The notes under the pieces are model-generated. The model did no database searches. It saw only the letters and a list, made by a program, of their open reading frames with translations, and was not told where the DNA came from. The translations under genes and the position numbers were made by a program. DNA of 64,000 nucleotides from Marinobacter vinifirmus (GTDB taxonomy: Bacteria; Pseudomonadota; Gammaproteobacteria; Pseudomonadales; Oleiphilaceae): NCBI RefSeq assembly GCF_002258215.1, contig NZ_NEFY01000002.1:186001-250000 (forward strand). Reading direction: 5' to 3'. This document shows, piece after piece, positions 35,522 to 44,360 of the stretch (position 1 is the first letter of the stretch; every line of letters begins with the position of its first letter).

Positions 35522-36565
35522 ATGTACCTGGACTTCTTCGGACTACATCGACACCCCTTCCGCATCACCCCGGAAGACGATTTCATCTACATGAGCCAGC
35601 AGCATTCGCGGGCCTACGTGTACATGTCTTCCGCCATCTGGAGTTCGGAAGGTTTTGTGGTGATCAGTGGCGAGATTGGTTCGGGCAAGACCACTCTGCT
35701 GAAGAAAACCATCCGGAACCTGGAAGGCAACCTCAAGCTGCTGAACATTTCCTACACCAACCTGGAATCCCGGGACCTGTTTGCCCTGATCCTGCGCAAG
35801 GCCGGGCTGGAAGTGAAAGACGACACCAAGGTGGCCATGCTGTTCCAGATTACCGAGTATCTGGAGAGCATGGCGCGGGAAGGCACCCCGGTGGTGCTGA
35901 CCATCGATGAAGCCCAGAACCTGACCCGTGAGAACCTGGAAGATATCCGCATGCTCACCGGCATGGAGAGTATGGGCGGGCCGTCCATGCGGGTGATCCT
36001 GCTCGGCCAGCCGGAACTGCGACAGGCCATAACATCGATTCCGCAACTGGCCCAGCGGGTGAAACTGTTTTTCCACCTAGAGGGCCTCACTCCGGCAGAA
36101 ACCGCCGAGTATATTGATTACCGGCTACTGGTTTCCGGCCATGGCGGCAACAAGCTGTTCGATGAAGAAACCGTACGGGAGATTCACAAGATCAGCGGCG
36201 GCATTCCCAGGCTGATCAACAAACTGTGCGACGGCATGCTGATGTGCGCCTACTCCGAAGACCGGCCGTTTATTGACCCGCACGACCTGAACTCTATTCG
36301 TACCGAGATACTGGGCGAAGAGCCGGTGCGCAAGAAGCCCCGCTCCGGGTACCGTCCACAAACAACCCCCGCCTACCCCACCCCGCCACCTTCGACCACC
36401 GGCCCTGAGGCTGCACCATCAAACTCTGAGCGTAGCCTGGACCGCATCGCCAGTGCGCTGGAAAAAATCGAGGCCCAATTGACCAGGTTATTCCCTGACG
36501 GGCACACAGACGACAGCTTCAAAAAATCCCTGGACAACCTGACCAGCCTGATCCGGAAGAAATAG
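35522..36565 (+). CDS. XrtA system-associated AAA ATPase (ExeA-like, TIGR03015 type)
   Basis: 347 residues from the ATG at 35522 (AGGAATTGACTATG); a longer frame inside the deacetylase gene is rejected. M-Y-L-D-F-F-G-L-H-R-H-P-F is the standard start of ExeA-like ATPases. Walker A is G-E-I-G-S-G-K-T-T (about residues 49-57), Walker B V-V-L-T-I-D-E-A-Q-N, sensor region R-V-I-L-L-G-Q-P-E-L, and sensor 2 G-G-I-P-R-L-I-N-K-L-C-D. A Pro-rich linker (~275-310) leads to a C-terminal coiled-coil segment. The role in the exosortase system is not established; it may power assembly or export. Confidence 0.9.
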   Translation: MYLDFFGLHRHPFRITPEDDFIYMSQQHSRAYVYMSSAIWSSEGFVVISGEIGSGKTTLLKKTIRNLEGNLKLLNISYTNLESRDLFALILRKAGLEVKDDTKVAMLFQITEYLESMAREGTPVVLTIDEAQNLTRENLEDIRMLTGMESMGGPSMRVILLGQPELRQAITSIPQLAQRVKLFFHLEGLTPAETAEYIDYRLLVSGHGGNKLFDEETVREIHKISGGIPRLINKLCDGMLMCAYSEDRPFIDPHDLNSIRTEILGEEPVRKKPRSGYRPQTTPAYPTPPPSTTGPEAAPSNSERSLDRIASALEKIEAQLTRLFPDGHTDDSFKKSLDNLTSLIRKK

Positions 36566-36607
36566 CCCCCCTGAGGCGCTCGCTCCCTTGCCAGTCCCGC
36601 CCGCAAC

Positions 36608-36624
36608 TGTCCGCTTTCTTTACA
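36608..36624. promoter_or_regulatory. Candidate activator site (TGT-N11-ACA dyad)
   Basis: TGTCCGCTTTCTTTACA shares TGTC and TTTACA at the same spacing with the site at 2458-2474. It is centred about 110 bases upstream of the start expected from the sigma-54 promoter at 36700. Confidence 0.45.
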
Positions 36625-36699
36625 ACCTACAAGCAATATTAGCGGGTATACGAGGCTATCGCTGCCTCAGGAGCCTGATTAAATTCGGAAAGTTCCCCC

Positions 36700-36716
36700 T
36701 TGGTACGGGCAGTGCT
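36700..36716 (+). promoter_or_regulatory. Sigma-54 (-24/-12) promoter of the second PEP-CTERM gene
   Basis: The sequence TTGGTACG-GGCA-GTGCT has GG (36702-36703) and GC (36714-36715) 10 bases apart and differs from TTGGCACG-N4-TTGCT at two positions. Expected start near 36726, giving a ~62-base leader. No c-di-GMP riboswitch signature was found in this leader. The rest of the gap 36566-36787 shows no gene and no clear terminator for the ATPase gene. Confidence 0.75.
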
Positions 36717-36787
36717 GGGGTGTGTGGGCGTCCAGTTATTCGTGGACCAAGGAGTAGAAACAAGGCTTTTGCCAGTGAGGGAACATT

Positions 36788-37525
36788 ATGAACAGGAAAA
36801 TTTTGATGGCAGGCATGGCTGCCGCAGCATTAACAACAGGGGCCGCATCAGCAGCTACGATTGACATCAACAACGTGGTCGGCACCTGGACAGCAACCAA
36901 CCCAGGGTCACCTCCTATTGATATCGTTGGATCGGGCGAAGAAATTCGTTGGGGGTCAGGTTCTAGTGGTCCGAGCGGTTATCGCTTTGACTCTGTCACC
37001 CCTCCCCCTGTCTTGGGCATTGCTGAGGAGGTGGCTTTTGACCTGGGGACGTTTACCCATTTCAACAACCCGATTTCTGCAAATTCCGCATCGCTGCTTT
37101 CAGCAACACTTAAGGTGGTGACGGACTTGGAGATAGACAGCAACCCGTATTCGATAACCTCTTACTTCGATTTTCTGCATGATGAAACACCGAACGGGGC
37201 GACCCCTTGTGCTGACGGCGGGGGTCAGGGTTCGGGAGTAAACTCAAACGGCTGCGCAGACCAGGTCACCTTTAGCCTGAATGTGGGAGCCTCCGACAGC
37301 ATTTCGATCGGAGGGGTCGATTACTACATCGACATTCTTGGCTTCTTCTACAATGGAGAACTGGCCGATGACTTCTGGACCGTGGAAGACGCAACCAACG
37401 TGGCAACCCTCAGGGGCGTGTTCACCTCCGACGTTGCGGACGTCCCGGAACCCGGCACTCTGGCTTTGCTGGGTCTGGGCCTCACGGGCCTCGGCCTGAG
37501 AAGGAAATTCCGCCAGGCCGCCTGA
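36788..37525 (+). CDS. PEP-CTERM sorted secreted protein (second substrate)
   Basis: 245 residues. Signal peptide M-N-R-K-I-L-M-A-G-M-A-A-A-A, cleavage after S-A-A or nearby. The C-terminal tail is V-P-E-P-G-T-L-A-L-L-G-L-G-L-T-G-L-G followed by L-R-R-K-F-R, nearly identical to that of the protein at 2699-3457. The central region is Ser/Gly/Asp-rich with a choice-of-anchor-like beta pattern and two Cys (about residues 139 and 157) that may pair. Start fixed by GAGGGAA before the ATG. Expected fate: Sec export, cleavage by XrtA, surface or matrix location. Function of the mature domain unknown. Confidence 0.9.
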   Translation: MNRKILMAGMAAAALTTGAASAATIDINNVVGTWTATNPGSPPIDIVGSGEEIRWGSGSSGPSGYRFDSVTPPPVLGIAEEVAFDLGTFTHFNNPISANSASLLSATLKVVTDLEIDSNPYSITSYFDFLHDETPNGATPCADGGGQGSGVNSNGCADQVTFSLNVGASDSISIGGVDYYIDILGFFYNGELADDFWTVEDATNVATLRGVFTSDVADVPEPGTLALLGLGLTGLGLRRKFRQAA

Positions 37526-37546
37526 CACGTTCTGTGTAGGCAAATC

Positions 37547-37580
37547 CAGTGCCGCCCCGCGGGGCTCCGGGGCGGCACTG
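37547..37580. terminator. Strong hairpin between convergent genes (probable bidirectional terminator)
   Basis: A perfect 12-bp stem (CAGTGCCGCCCC 37547-37558, GGGGCGGCACTG 37569-37580) with a 10-base loop sits between the ends of the PEP-CTERM gene and prpF. No T-run follows on either strand, so termination may need Rho, or the hairpin may protect 3' ends. Confidence 0.6.
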
Positions 37581-37586
37581 CGTTGC

Positions 37587-38765
37587 TCAGAAGGTATCGC
37601 CAGGCACCCTCACCCAGCCTTCCATGATAACCCGCGCACTGCGGCTCATGATGGCCTTGGTGGCGGCCCATTCGCCGTTCACTTCTTTCGCTTCAGCTCC
37701 CACACCCAGAGTTCCGGAGGGGTGGCCGAACGTCACTTCGGTACGGTCACCGCCGCCGGCAGCCAGGTTCACCAGTGTTCCGGGAATCGCGGAAGCCGTT
37801 GCGATAGCGACGGCTGCGGTACCCATCATGGCGTGGTGAAGCTTGCCCATAGACAAGGCGCGAACCAGCACGTCGATATCCGCCGCATTGATCTGCTTGC
37901 CGCTGGAAGACACGTAATCCGCCGGCCTGGCCACAAACGCCACCTTCGGCGTGTGTTGACGGTTAGCCGCCTCGGCAACATCCTTGATCAAGCCCATTTT
38001 AACTGCGCCATGGGCACGGATGGTCTCGAACATGGCCAGCGCTTTCGGGTCGCTGTTGATGTCGTTCTGCAGCTCCGTGCCTTTGTAACCGATGTCTTCC
38101 GCGTTCAGGAAGATGGTCGGTATTCCGGCGTTGATCATGGTCGCTTTCAGGGTTCCGATACCCGGCACGTCCAGGTCATCCACCAGGTTGCCGGTGGGGA
38201 ACATGGAACCTTCACCATCGGCCGGGTCCATGAATTCGATCTTCACTTCGGCGGCCGGGAAGGTCACGCCATCCAGCTCGAAATCACCGGTCTCCTGCAC
38301 TTCACCATTGGTGATGGGTACATGGGCCACGATGGTTTTCTGGATGTTGGCCTGCCAGATTCGCACGGTGCAGATACCGTTGTCCGGAATACGTTCTTTG
38401 GCGACAAAGCCGCCGTTGATGGCGAAGGCGCCTACGGCAGCGGTGAGGTTGCCGCAGTTACCGCTCCAGTCCACAAACGGCTTGTCGATCGCCACCTGAC
38501 CGAACAGGTAGTCCACATCGTGGTCCGGCTGCGTCGGTGCGGCCAGAATCACCGTTTTACTGGTACTGGAGGTGGCGTTACCCAGGCCGTCGATCTGCTT
38601 CTCGTAGGGATCGGGACTGCCGATCACCCGAAGCAGCAGCTTGTCGCGGGCCTCACCGGGCACCTGGCACGCTTCCGGCAGGTCTTGTAGCCGGAAAAAC
38701 GCGCCTTTACTGGTACCGCCACGCATGTAAGTGGCTGGAACCTTGATCTGTGGGGGGAAGCTCAT
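37587..38765 (-). CDS. prpF: 2-methylaconitate cis-trans isomerase PrpF
   Basis: 392 residues, normal family length. Begins with P-A-T-Y-M-R-G-G-T-S-K-G-A-F-F (the substrate-loop signature of PrpF/DapF-like isomerases) and contains W-S-G-N-C-G-N-L-T-A-A-V-G (Cys region of the PrpF fold) and later G-D-R-T-E-V-T-F-G-H-P-S-G-T-L. With AcnD it replaces PrpD in the methylcitrate cycle: AcnD makes trans-2-methylaconitate and PrpF isomerises it. It overlaps acnD by 4 bases and is the last gene of the prp operon. Confidence 0.95.
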   Translation of the reverse strand: MSFPPQIKVPATYMRGGTSKGAFFRLQDLPEACQVPGEARDKLLLRVIGSPDPYEKQIDGLGNATSSTSKTVILAAPTQPDHDVDYLFGQVAIDKPFVDWSGNCGNLTAAVGAFAINGGFVAKERIPDNGICTVRIWQANIQKTIVAHVPITNGEVQETGDFELDGVTFPAAEVKIEFMDPADGEGSMFPTGNLVDDLDVPGIGTLKATMINAGIPTIFLNAEDIGYKGTELQNDINSDPKALAMFETIRAHGAVKMGLIKDVAEAANRQHTPKVAFVARPADYVSSSGKQINAADIDVLVRALSMGKLHHAMMGTAAVAIATASAIPGTLVNLAAGGGDRTEVTFGHPSGTLGVGAEAKEVNGEWAATKAIMSRSARVIMEGWVRVPGDTF

Positions 38766-41386
38766 GCCGCCCCCTCAGACGCCAGGAAGTTCTGGGCGAA
38801 GCGCTGCAGTACGCCGCCGGCGGTGTACACGGTGACTTCTTCCGCGGTATCCAGTCGGCAGATTACCGGTACCCGGTCTTCTTCACCGGTCTTGCGGTGG
38901 ATGACCAGTTCCAGCTTCGCACCCGGGGCTGCGGCACCTTCTACGTCGTAGGTTTCCGTGCCGTCCAGCTGCAGGGTCTGGCGTGTGGTGCCTTCCTCGA
39001 ACTGCAGGGGCATTACACCCATGCCGATCAGGTTGGTACGGTGAATGCGCTCGAAGCCTTCAGCAACGATGGCTTCCACACCCGCCAGGGCAACACCCTT
39101 GGCGGCCCAGTCACGGGAAGAACCCTGCCCATAGTCGGCGCCAGCGATGATGATCAGCGGCTGCTTGCGTTCCATGTAGGTTTCGATGGCTTCCCACATG
39201 CGCATGGTCTTGCCTTCCGGCTCCACACGGGCCAGGGAACCCTGCACCACTTCGCCGTTTTCGTCCCGCACCATTTCGTTGAACAGTTTCGGGTTGGCCA
39301 GGGTGGCACGCTGAGCGGTCAGGTGGTCACCACGGTGGGTTGCGTAGGAGTTAAAGTCTTCCTCCGGCAGGCCCATCTTGTGCAGGTATTCACCAGCGGC
39401 GGAGTCCATCATGATGGCGTTGGACGGCGACAGGTGATCCGTAGTGATGTTGTCCGGCAGGATCGCCAGCGGGCGCATGCCCTTGAGCTGACGCTCGGCG
39501 GCCATGGTGCCTTCCCAGTACGGCGGGCGGCGAATGTAGGTGGACTGCGGGCGCCACTCGTACAGCGGGCTCTTGGCCTGCTCGGCTTCATCCAGGTTGA
39601 ACATCGGGATGTACACCTGCTTGAACTGCTCCGGCTTAACGAACTCGCCCACAATGCGGTCGATTTCTTCATCAGACGGCCACAGGTCTTTCAGGGTGAC
39701 CGGCTTGCCGTCCTTGTCGTAGCCCAGGGCGTCCTGTTCGATATCGAAACGCACAGTACCGGCGATGGCGTAGGCCACAACCAGTGGCGGAGACGCCAGG
39801 AACGCCTGCTTGGCGTAGGGGTGAATCCGGCCGTCGAAGTTGCGGTTACCAGACAACACCGCAGTGGAGTACAGGTCGCGGTCGATGATTTCTTTTTGGA
39901 TTTTCGGATCCAGCGCACCAGACATACCGTTACAGGTGGTGCAGGCGTAGGCCACGATACCGAAGCCCAGTTTTTCCATTTCCGGCAGCAGGCCGGCTTC
40001 TTCCAGGTACAGGCGGGCAACCTTGGAGCCCGGTGCGAAGGAAGATTTCACCCAGGGCTTGCGCACCAGCCCCAGCTCGTTGGCTTTCTTCGCCAGCAGG
40101 CCGGCAGCCACAACGTTGCGGGGGTTGGAGGTGTTGGTGCAGGAAGTGATCGCCGCGATGATCACCGCGCCATCGGGCATCAGGCCCTTCTTCTCTTCTT
40201 CCAGGGCCTTGTCCAGGTTCACGGCAATGCCGCGATCGTGCAGGTCGGAAGTCGCCACACGGCGGTGCGGGTTGGACGGGCCAGCCACGTTACGCACAAC
40301 GGTGGACAGATCAAATTCCAGCACACGCTCGTACTGGGCTTCGGTCATTTCAGTCGCCCACAGGCCGGTTTCTTTAGCGAACTTCTCTACCAGGTCTACC
40401 TGCTCGGGCTCACGGCCGGTCAGCTTCAGGTAGTCAATGGTCTGCTCGTCGATGTAGAACATCGCGGCGGTGGCACCGTATTCCGGAGTCATGTTGGAAA
40501 TGGTGGCACGGTCGCCGATGGTCAGGCTGGAAGCGCCTTCGCCGAAGAATTCCAGGTAGGCACCAACCACCCGCTCCTTACGCAGGAACTCGGTAATGGC
40601 CAGGACGATATCGGTGGCAGTGATGCCCGGCTGGCGCTTGCCAGTCAGCTTCACACCCACGATATCCGGAAGGCGCATCATGGAAGGCTGGCCCAGCATA
40701 ACGGTTTCTGCTTCCAGGCCACCCACGCCCACAGCAATGACACCCAGGGCATCAATGTGCGGGGTGTGGCTGTCGGTACCTACGCAGGTGTCCGGGAAGG
40801 CGATCGGATGGCCGTCTTCGTCCGGGCGGTTCTGGATCACCGGAGACATTTTCTCCAGGTTGATCTGGTGCATGATGCCGTTACCGGCCGGAATCACATC
40901 CACGTTACGGAACGCAGTGCGGGTCCAGTTGATGAAGTGGAAACGGTCTTCGTTACGGCGGTCTTCGATGGCACGGTTCTTTTCGAACGCGTCCGGATCA
41001 AAGCCCGGTGCTTCCACCGCCAGGGAGTGATCCACGATCAGCTGGGTGGGCACCACCGGGTTAACTTTAGACGGATCACCGCCCTTCTCCGCAATGGCAT
41101 CACGCAGGCCGGCCAAGTCTACCAGGGCAGTCTGGCCCAGAATGTCGTGGCACACCACACGGGCCGGGTACCAGGGAAAGTCCAGGTCACGCTTGCGCTC
41201 GATCAGCTGCTTCAGGGAATCGGTCAGGGATTCCTTGTCACAACGACGCACCAGCTGCTCGGCCAGGATCTTGGAGGTGTACGGCAGCTTGGCATAGGAG
41301 CCCGGCTGAATGGCTTCCACCGCCTGGCGGGTGTCGTAGTATTCCAGGTCGGTACCTGGAAGGGCTTTTCTGAATTCGGTATTCAT
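38762..41386 (-). CDS. acnD: Fe/S-dependent 2-methylisocitrate dehydratase AcnD
   Basis: 874 residues, aconitase superfamily. The Fe-S cysteines are in A-I-T-S-C-T-N-T-S-N-P and Y-A-C-T-T-C-N-G-M-S-G; other motifs are D-S-H-T-P-H-I-D-A-L-G and, in the swivel domain, G-A-D-Y-G-Q-G-S-S-R-D-W-A. Size and neighbour PrpF separate it from AcnA/AcnB. It dehydrates 2-methylcitrate in propionate breakdown. Two smaller in-frame features (start at 41386, next gene prpC 13 bases upstream) show tight operon packing. The long open frame on the opposite strand is a high-G+C shadow. Confidence 0.95.
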   Translation of the reverse strand: MNTEFRKALPGTDLEYYDTRQAVEAIQPGSYAKLPYTSKILAEQLVRRCDKESLTDSLKQLIERKRDLDFPWYPARVVCHDILGQTALVDLAGLRDAIAEKGGDPSKVNPVVPTQLIVDHSLAVEAPGFDPDAFEKNRAIEDRRNEDRFHFINWTRTAFRNVDVIPAGNGIMHQINLEKMSPVIQNRPDEDGHPIAFPDTCVGTDSHTPHIDALGVIAVGVGGLEAETVMLGQPSMMRLPDIVGVKLTGKRQPGITATDIVLAITEFLRKERVVGAYLEFFGEGASSLTIGDRATISNMTPEYGATAAMFYIDEQTIDYLKLTGREPEQVDLVEKFAKETGLWATEMTEAQYERVLEFDLSTVVRNVAGPSNPHRRVATSDLHDRGIAVNLDKALEEEKKGLMPDGAVIIAAITSCTNTSNPRNVVAAGLLAKKANELGLVRKPWVKSSFAPGSKVARLYLEEAGLLPEMEKLGFGIVAYACTTCNGMSGALDPKIQKEIIDRDLYSTAVLSGNRNFDGRIHPYAKQAFLASPPLVVAYAIAGTVRFDIEQDALGYDKDGKPVTLKDLWPSDEEIDRIVGEFVKPEQFKQVYIPMFNLDEAEQAKSPLYEWRPQSTYIRRPPYWEGTMAAERQLKGMRPLAILPDNITTDHLSPSNAIMMDSAAGEYLHKMGLPEEDFNSYATHRGDHLTAQRATLANPKLFNEMVRDENGEVVQGSLARVEPEGKTMRMWEAIETYMERKQPLIIIAGADYGQGSSRDWAAKGVALAGVEAIVAEGFERIHRTNLIGMGVMPLQFEEGTTRQTLQLDGTETYDVEGAAAPGAKLELVIHRKTGEEDRVPVICRLDTAEEVTVYTAGGVLQRFAQNFLASEGAA

Positions 41387-41399
41387 GGTTTAAAACCTC

Positions 41400-42533
41400 T
41401 TAAGAACGCTCACCAATCGGCAGCCAATCCTGGTGCTCTGGGCCGGTATATTCGGCACTCGGGCGGATGATTCGGTTGTTGGCGCGTTGCTCTTTTACGT
41501 GGGCGGTCCAGCCGGAAACCCGGGACATTACGAAGATCGGGGTGAACAGCTCGGTCGGGATGCCCATGAAGTGATAGGCAGACGCGTGGAAGAAGTCGGC
41601 GTTACAGAACAGCTTCTTCTCGCGCCACATAACCTCTTCGCAGCGAACAGATACCGGGTACAGCACGGTGTCGCCCACTTCCTTGGCCAGCTTCTCGGAC
41701 CACTTCTTGATAATGGCGTTGCGCGGGTCGGATTCGCTGTAGATAGCGTGCCCGAAGCCCATGATCTTCTCTTTGCGCTCCAGCATGCCCATCAAGCCGG
41801 CTTCGGCTTCTTCCGGAGTCTGGAACTTCTGGATCAGCTCCATGGCCGCTTCGTTGGCACCGCCGTGCAGCGGGCCGCGCAGGGAACCGATGGCGCCGGT
41901 TACGCAGCTGTGGATGTCAGACAGCGTGGAGGCACAAACGCGAGCGGTGAAGGTCGACGCGTTGAATTCGTGCTCGGCGTACAGAATCAGGGAAACGTTC
42001 ATCACCTGCTCGTGCAGCTCGCTCGGCTTCTTGCCGTGCAACAGCTCCAGGAACACACCGCCGATGGAATCGCTCTCAGTGTTGGCGGTATCGATACGCA
42101 CGCCTTCGTGGGCGAAGCGGTACCAGTAGGTGATGATGGCCGGGAACACCGCCAGCATACGGTCGATCTTGTCGTCCTGCTCGCTGAAGTCCTGCTCGGT
42201 TTCCAGGTTACCCAGCATGGAGCAACCGGTACGCATCACGTCCATCGGGTGGGCGTCTTTGGGGATCTGCTCCAGCACCAGTTTCAGGGCATCCGGCAGG
42301 GTGCGCAGGCTCTTGAGCTTGCCTTTGTAGGCATCCAGCTCGGCCTGGTTCGGCAGCTTGCCACGCAGCAGCAGGTAGGCCACTTCTTCGAACTGGGCGT
42401 TGTCAGCCAGGTCGGTAACGTCATAGCCGCGGTAGGTCAGGCCGGTACCGGTTTTGCCAACGGTACACAGGGCAGTTTCGCCAGCTACCTGGCCGCGCAG
42501 GCCTGCTCCACCTAGTTTCTTTGCTTCAGCCAT
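41400..42533 (-). CDS. prpC: 2-methylcitrate synthase PrpC
   Basis: 377 residues, citrate synthase family. Motifs: G-L-R-G-Q-V-A-G-E-T-A-L at the start, R-G-P-L-H-G-G-A-N-E-A-A-M (catalytic His region), G-F-G-H-A-I-Y-x-x-x-D-P-R (second active-site His) and C-terminal G-W-T-A-H-V-K-E-Q. Its length is that of short methylcitrate synthases. Condenses propionyl-CoA with oxaloacetate. It lies between prpB and acnD; a 180-base gap upstream contains a palindromic repeat. Confidence 0.95.
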   Translation of the reverse strand: MAEAKKLGGAGLRGQVAGETALCTVGKTGTGLTYRGYDVTDLADNAQFEEVAYLLLRGKLPNQAELDAYKGKLKSLRTLPDALKLVLEQIPKDAHPMDVMRTGCSMLGNLETEQDFSEQDDKIDRMLAVFPAIITYWYRFAHEGVRIDTANTESDSIGGVFLELLHGKKPSELHEQVMNVSLILYAEHEFNASTFTARVCASTLSDIHSCVTGAIGSLRGPLHGGANEAAMELIQKFQTPEEAEAGLMGMLERKEKIMGFGHAIYSESDPRNAIIKKWSEKLAKEVGDTVLYPVSVRCEEVMWREKKLFCNADFFHASAYHFMGIPTELFTPIFVMSRVSGWTAHVKEQRANNRIIRPSAEYTGPEHQDWLPIGERS

Positions 42534-42590
42534 GTTGGTCTCCCGTAGTTTCTGTTTTGTTCGTTTTAATTAAATCAAGCGATGTCAGGA

Positions 42591-42665
42591 GTTCGACAGA
42601 AGTCTGGCAGGGGGGTCTGACCCCGAGTTCGACAGGGGTCTGACCCCGAACGGGGTCAGACCCCC
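42591..42665. repeat. Palindromic repeat cluster (GGGGTCTGACCCC units) between prpB and prpC
   Basis: Three copies of a 13-base palindrome-like unit: 42612-42624 and 42635-42647 (GGGGTCTGACCCC) and the inverted 42652-42664 (GGGGTCAGACCCC). Copies 2 and 3 form a ~14-bp hairpin with loop GAAC. A direct repeat GAGTTCGACAG precedes copies 1 (in part, at 42590-42600) and 2 (42625-42635). This looks like a REP-type element. It lies inside the operon, so it may modulate the prpB/prpC transcript ratio. Confidence 0.8.
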
Positions 42666-42696
42666 TTACTCCACTTACTCCCAGTCCCCTTACTCC
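42666..42696. repeat. Short TTACTCC repeats next to the palindromic element
   Basis: TTACTCC occurs at 42666-42672, 42675-42681 and 42690-42696 directly beside the palindromic repeat. No other feature is visible in the remaining prpB-prpC gap. Confidence 0.6.
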
Positions 42697-42712
42697 AACA
42701 TTTCCCTAGTTA

Positions 42713-43600
42713 TCAGTCTTTCTTCTGGGCAAACAGCTGGTCCAGCTTCTGCTCGAAATCGTGGTAGTTCAGGAAATCGTACAGCTCCATACGGGTCTGC
42801 ATCAGGTCTACCACGTCTTTCTGGTCGCCCTTCTCGAGGATGTTCTGGTACACCGTCAGCGCGGCCTTGTTCATGGCGCGGAAGGCGCTCAGCGGGTACA
42901 AAACCATAGCTGCACCGGCTTCGGCCAGTTCAGACTTGTTGTACAGCGGCGTGGCCCCGAATTCCGTAATGTTGGCCAGAATCGGCGCATCGATCGCCTC
43001 GGCAAAGGCTTTGTAGTCGCTCAGCTCGTGTACTGCTTCGGCGAAGATACCGTCTGCACCGGCTTCAATGCACGCCTTGGCGCGGTCAATCGCAGCTTCC
43101 AGACCTTCTTTCTGGAAGGCATCGGTACGGGCCATGATGAAGAAGTCTTTGTCTTCCCGGGCATCGGCCGCAGCCTTGATGCGGTCAACCATTTCCTCTT
43201 TGGAAACGATTTCCTTGTTCGGGCGGTGGCCACAACGTTTTTGGGCAACCTGGTCTTCGATATGAACCGCAGCAGCACCGGCGCGTTCCATTTCACGGAT
43301 GGTACGACCGATGTTGAAGGCTCCGCCCCAACCGGTGTCGATATCCACCAGCAGCGGTACGTCTGTGGCGGCCGTAATGCGGCGCACATCTTCTACCACA
43401 TCGTTCATGGTGGTCATGCCCAGGTCCGGCAGGCCGTAGGAGGCGTTAGCCACACCACCACCGGAAAGGTAAATGGCCTGGTGCCCTACCCGCTCTGCCA
43501 TCATGGCGGCGTAGGCATTGATAGTACCAACAATTTGCAGCGGCTGGTTTTCTTTCAGGGCCTTGCGGAAACGGGCACCGGGGGAGAGTTTGTTAGCCAT
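42713..43600 (-). CDS. prpB: 2-methylisocitrate lyase PrpB
   Basis: 295 residues, isocitrate-lyase/PEP-mutase superfamily. Motifs: [16 protein letters not shown], metal site D-I-D-T-G-W-G, catalytic K-R-C-G-H-R-P-N-K (Cys loop) and R-T-D-A. Splits 2-methylisocitrate into pyruvate and succinate, the last step of the cycle. It starts 17 bases after the gntR stop and is the first enzyme gene of the operon. Confidence 0.96.
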   Translation of the reverse strand: MANKLSPGARFRKALKENQPLQIVGTINAYAAMMAERVGHQAIYLSGGGVANASYGLPDLGMTTMNDVVEDVRRITAATDVPLLVDIDTGWGGAFNIGRTIREMERAGAAAVHIEDQVAQKRCGHRPNKEIVSKEEMVDRIKAAADAREDKDFFIMARTDAFQKEGLEAAIDRAKACIEAGADGIFAEAVHELSDYKAFAEAIDAPILANITEFGATPLYNKSELAEAGAAMVLYPLSAFRAMNKAALTVYQNILEKGDQKDVVDLMQTRMELYDFLNYHDFEQKLDQLFAQKKD

Positions 43601-43617
43601 GTCATTTACCTCTTTGT

Positions 43618-44298
43618 TCAGATAGTTAGAACGCCTTCTTGAATCTTTTTCTCAATATTCTTGCGGGCGGCGTTGATGTGTCTTTTCATCAGGAATTCGG
43701 CGAGTTCTCCATCGCGCTGGGCAATGGCTTCGACGATACGGCGGTGTTCACCCAGCGCCATGTGCGGGCGCCCGGCGGAGGTGCTTAACCGGTAACGGTA
43801 CATGCGCACCATGTAATAAAGGTCGCCCAAGAGCATCTGGGCCAGCTTGGCATTGCGGCTGCCGGTGGCAATCCGGTGGTGGAAATCGTAGTCACCCTCG
43901 GCCTGGTAGTAGGCCTGGCCCTGAGCTTCCTCAATCATTTTTTCGTGACTATCGAGCGTGGCCAGGAGATCACGGATTTCTTCATCGGGCATGCGTTCAG
44001 CCGCCTGCCGGGCTGCCAGCCCCTCCATGACTTCACGAATTCGGTACAACTCAAGAAGTTCTGCGGCACTAACGGACACCACCTTCACACCAGCGTGAGG
44101 GCGCCTGACCAGCAATCCACGAGATTCAAGGCGGCCCAACGCTTCACGCAGCGGGCCTCGGGTAAGGTTTAAGCGGGAACAGAGCTCGACTTCGCCGATT
44201 TTTTCGCCCGGCGCCAGATCGCCCTTCACAATAGCCGTTTGCAGACAATCAAAGGCCTCATCGGCGCGGGTTTGGGTTTGCAACTGTGCCTGAATCAT
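43618..44298 (-). CDS. GntR-family (FCD) regulator of the prp operon
   Basis: 226 residues. N-terminal winged helix (residues ~10-75: [27 protein letters not shown] in order), then an FCD effector domain (~85-215) with [11 protein letters not shown] and metal-site His residues (F-H-H-R-I, H-R-R-I-V). GntR regulators in this position usually control prp genes in response to methylcitrate or related acids. Palindromes matching ATTGT-N2-ACAAT lie in its own promoter region, suggesting autoregulation of the whole operon. Confidence 0.9.
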   Translation of the reverse strand: MIQAQLQTQTRADEAFDCLQTAIVKGDLAPGEKIGEVELCSRLNLTRGPLREALGRLESRGLLVRRPHAGVKVVSVSAAELLELYRIREVMEGLAARQAAERMPDEEIRDLLATLDSHEKMIEEAQGQAYYQAEGDYDFHHRIATGSRNAKLAQMLLGDLYYMVRMYRYRLSTSAGRPHMALGEHRRIVEAIAQRDGELAEFLMKRHINAARKNIEKKIQEGVLTI

Positions 44299-44301
44299 GC
44301 T

Positions 44302-44311
44302 TTGTTAACAA
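44302..44311. promoter_or_regulatory. GntR operator candidate 1 (TTGTTAACAA)
   Basis: A perfect 10-base palindrome four bases upstream of the gntR start codon and downstream of the predicted transcription start. Same core as the site at 44353-44364. Confidence 0.6.
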
Positions 44312-44331
44312 TCCAGAGGTTATTTAGCGTG

Positions 44332-44360
44332 AAGCTACGCCTACCTCTCACGATTGTCAA
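44332..44360 (-). promoter_or_regulatory. Sigma-70 promoter of the prp operon
   Basis: On the minus strand TTGACA (44360-44355) is 17 bases from TAGCTT (44337-44332). The -35 box is perfect, the -10 box weak. The -35 box lies inside an operator palindrome. Confidence 0.6.

Noticed and set aside
36726..36787. A second c-di-GMP riboswitch before the right-hand PEP-CTERM gene.
   Set aside because: No CAAACC or GGGACGCAAAGCC-type block is present, and the leader is too short.
38750..41470. 906-residue open frame on the + strand opposite acnD (and similar long antisense frames opposite prpC, opgH and opgG).
   Set aside because: The minus-strand genes have clear catalytic motifs and operon spacing; the antisense frames are high-G+C shadows with no ribosome site or recognisable domain.
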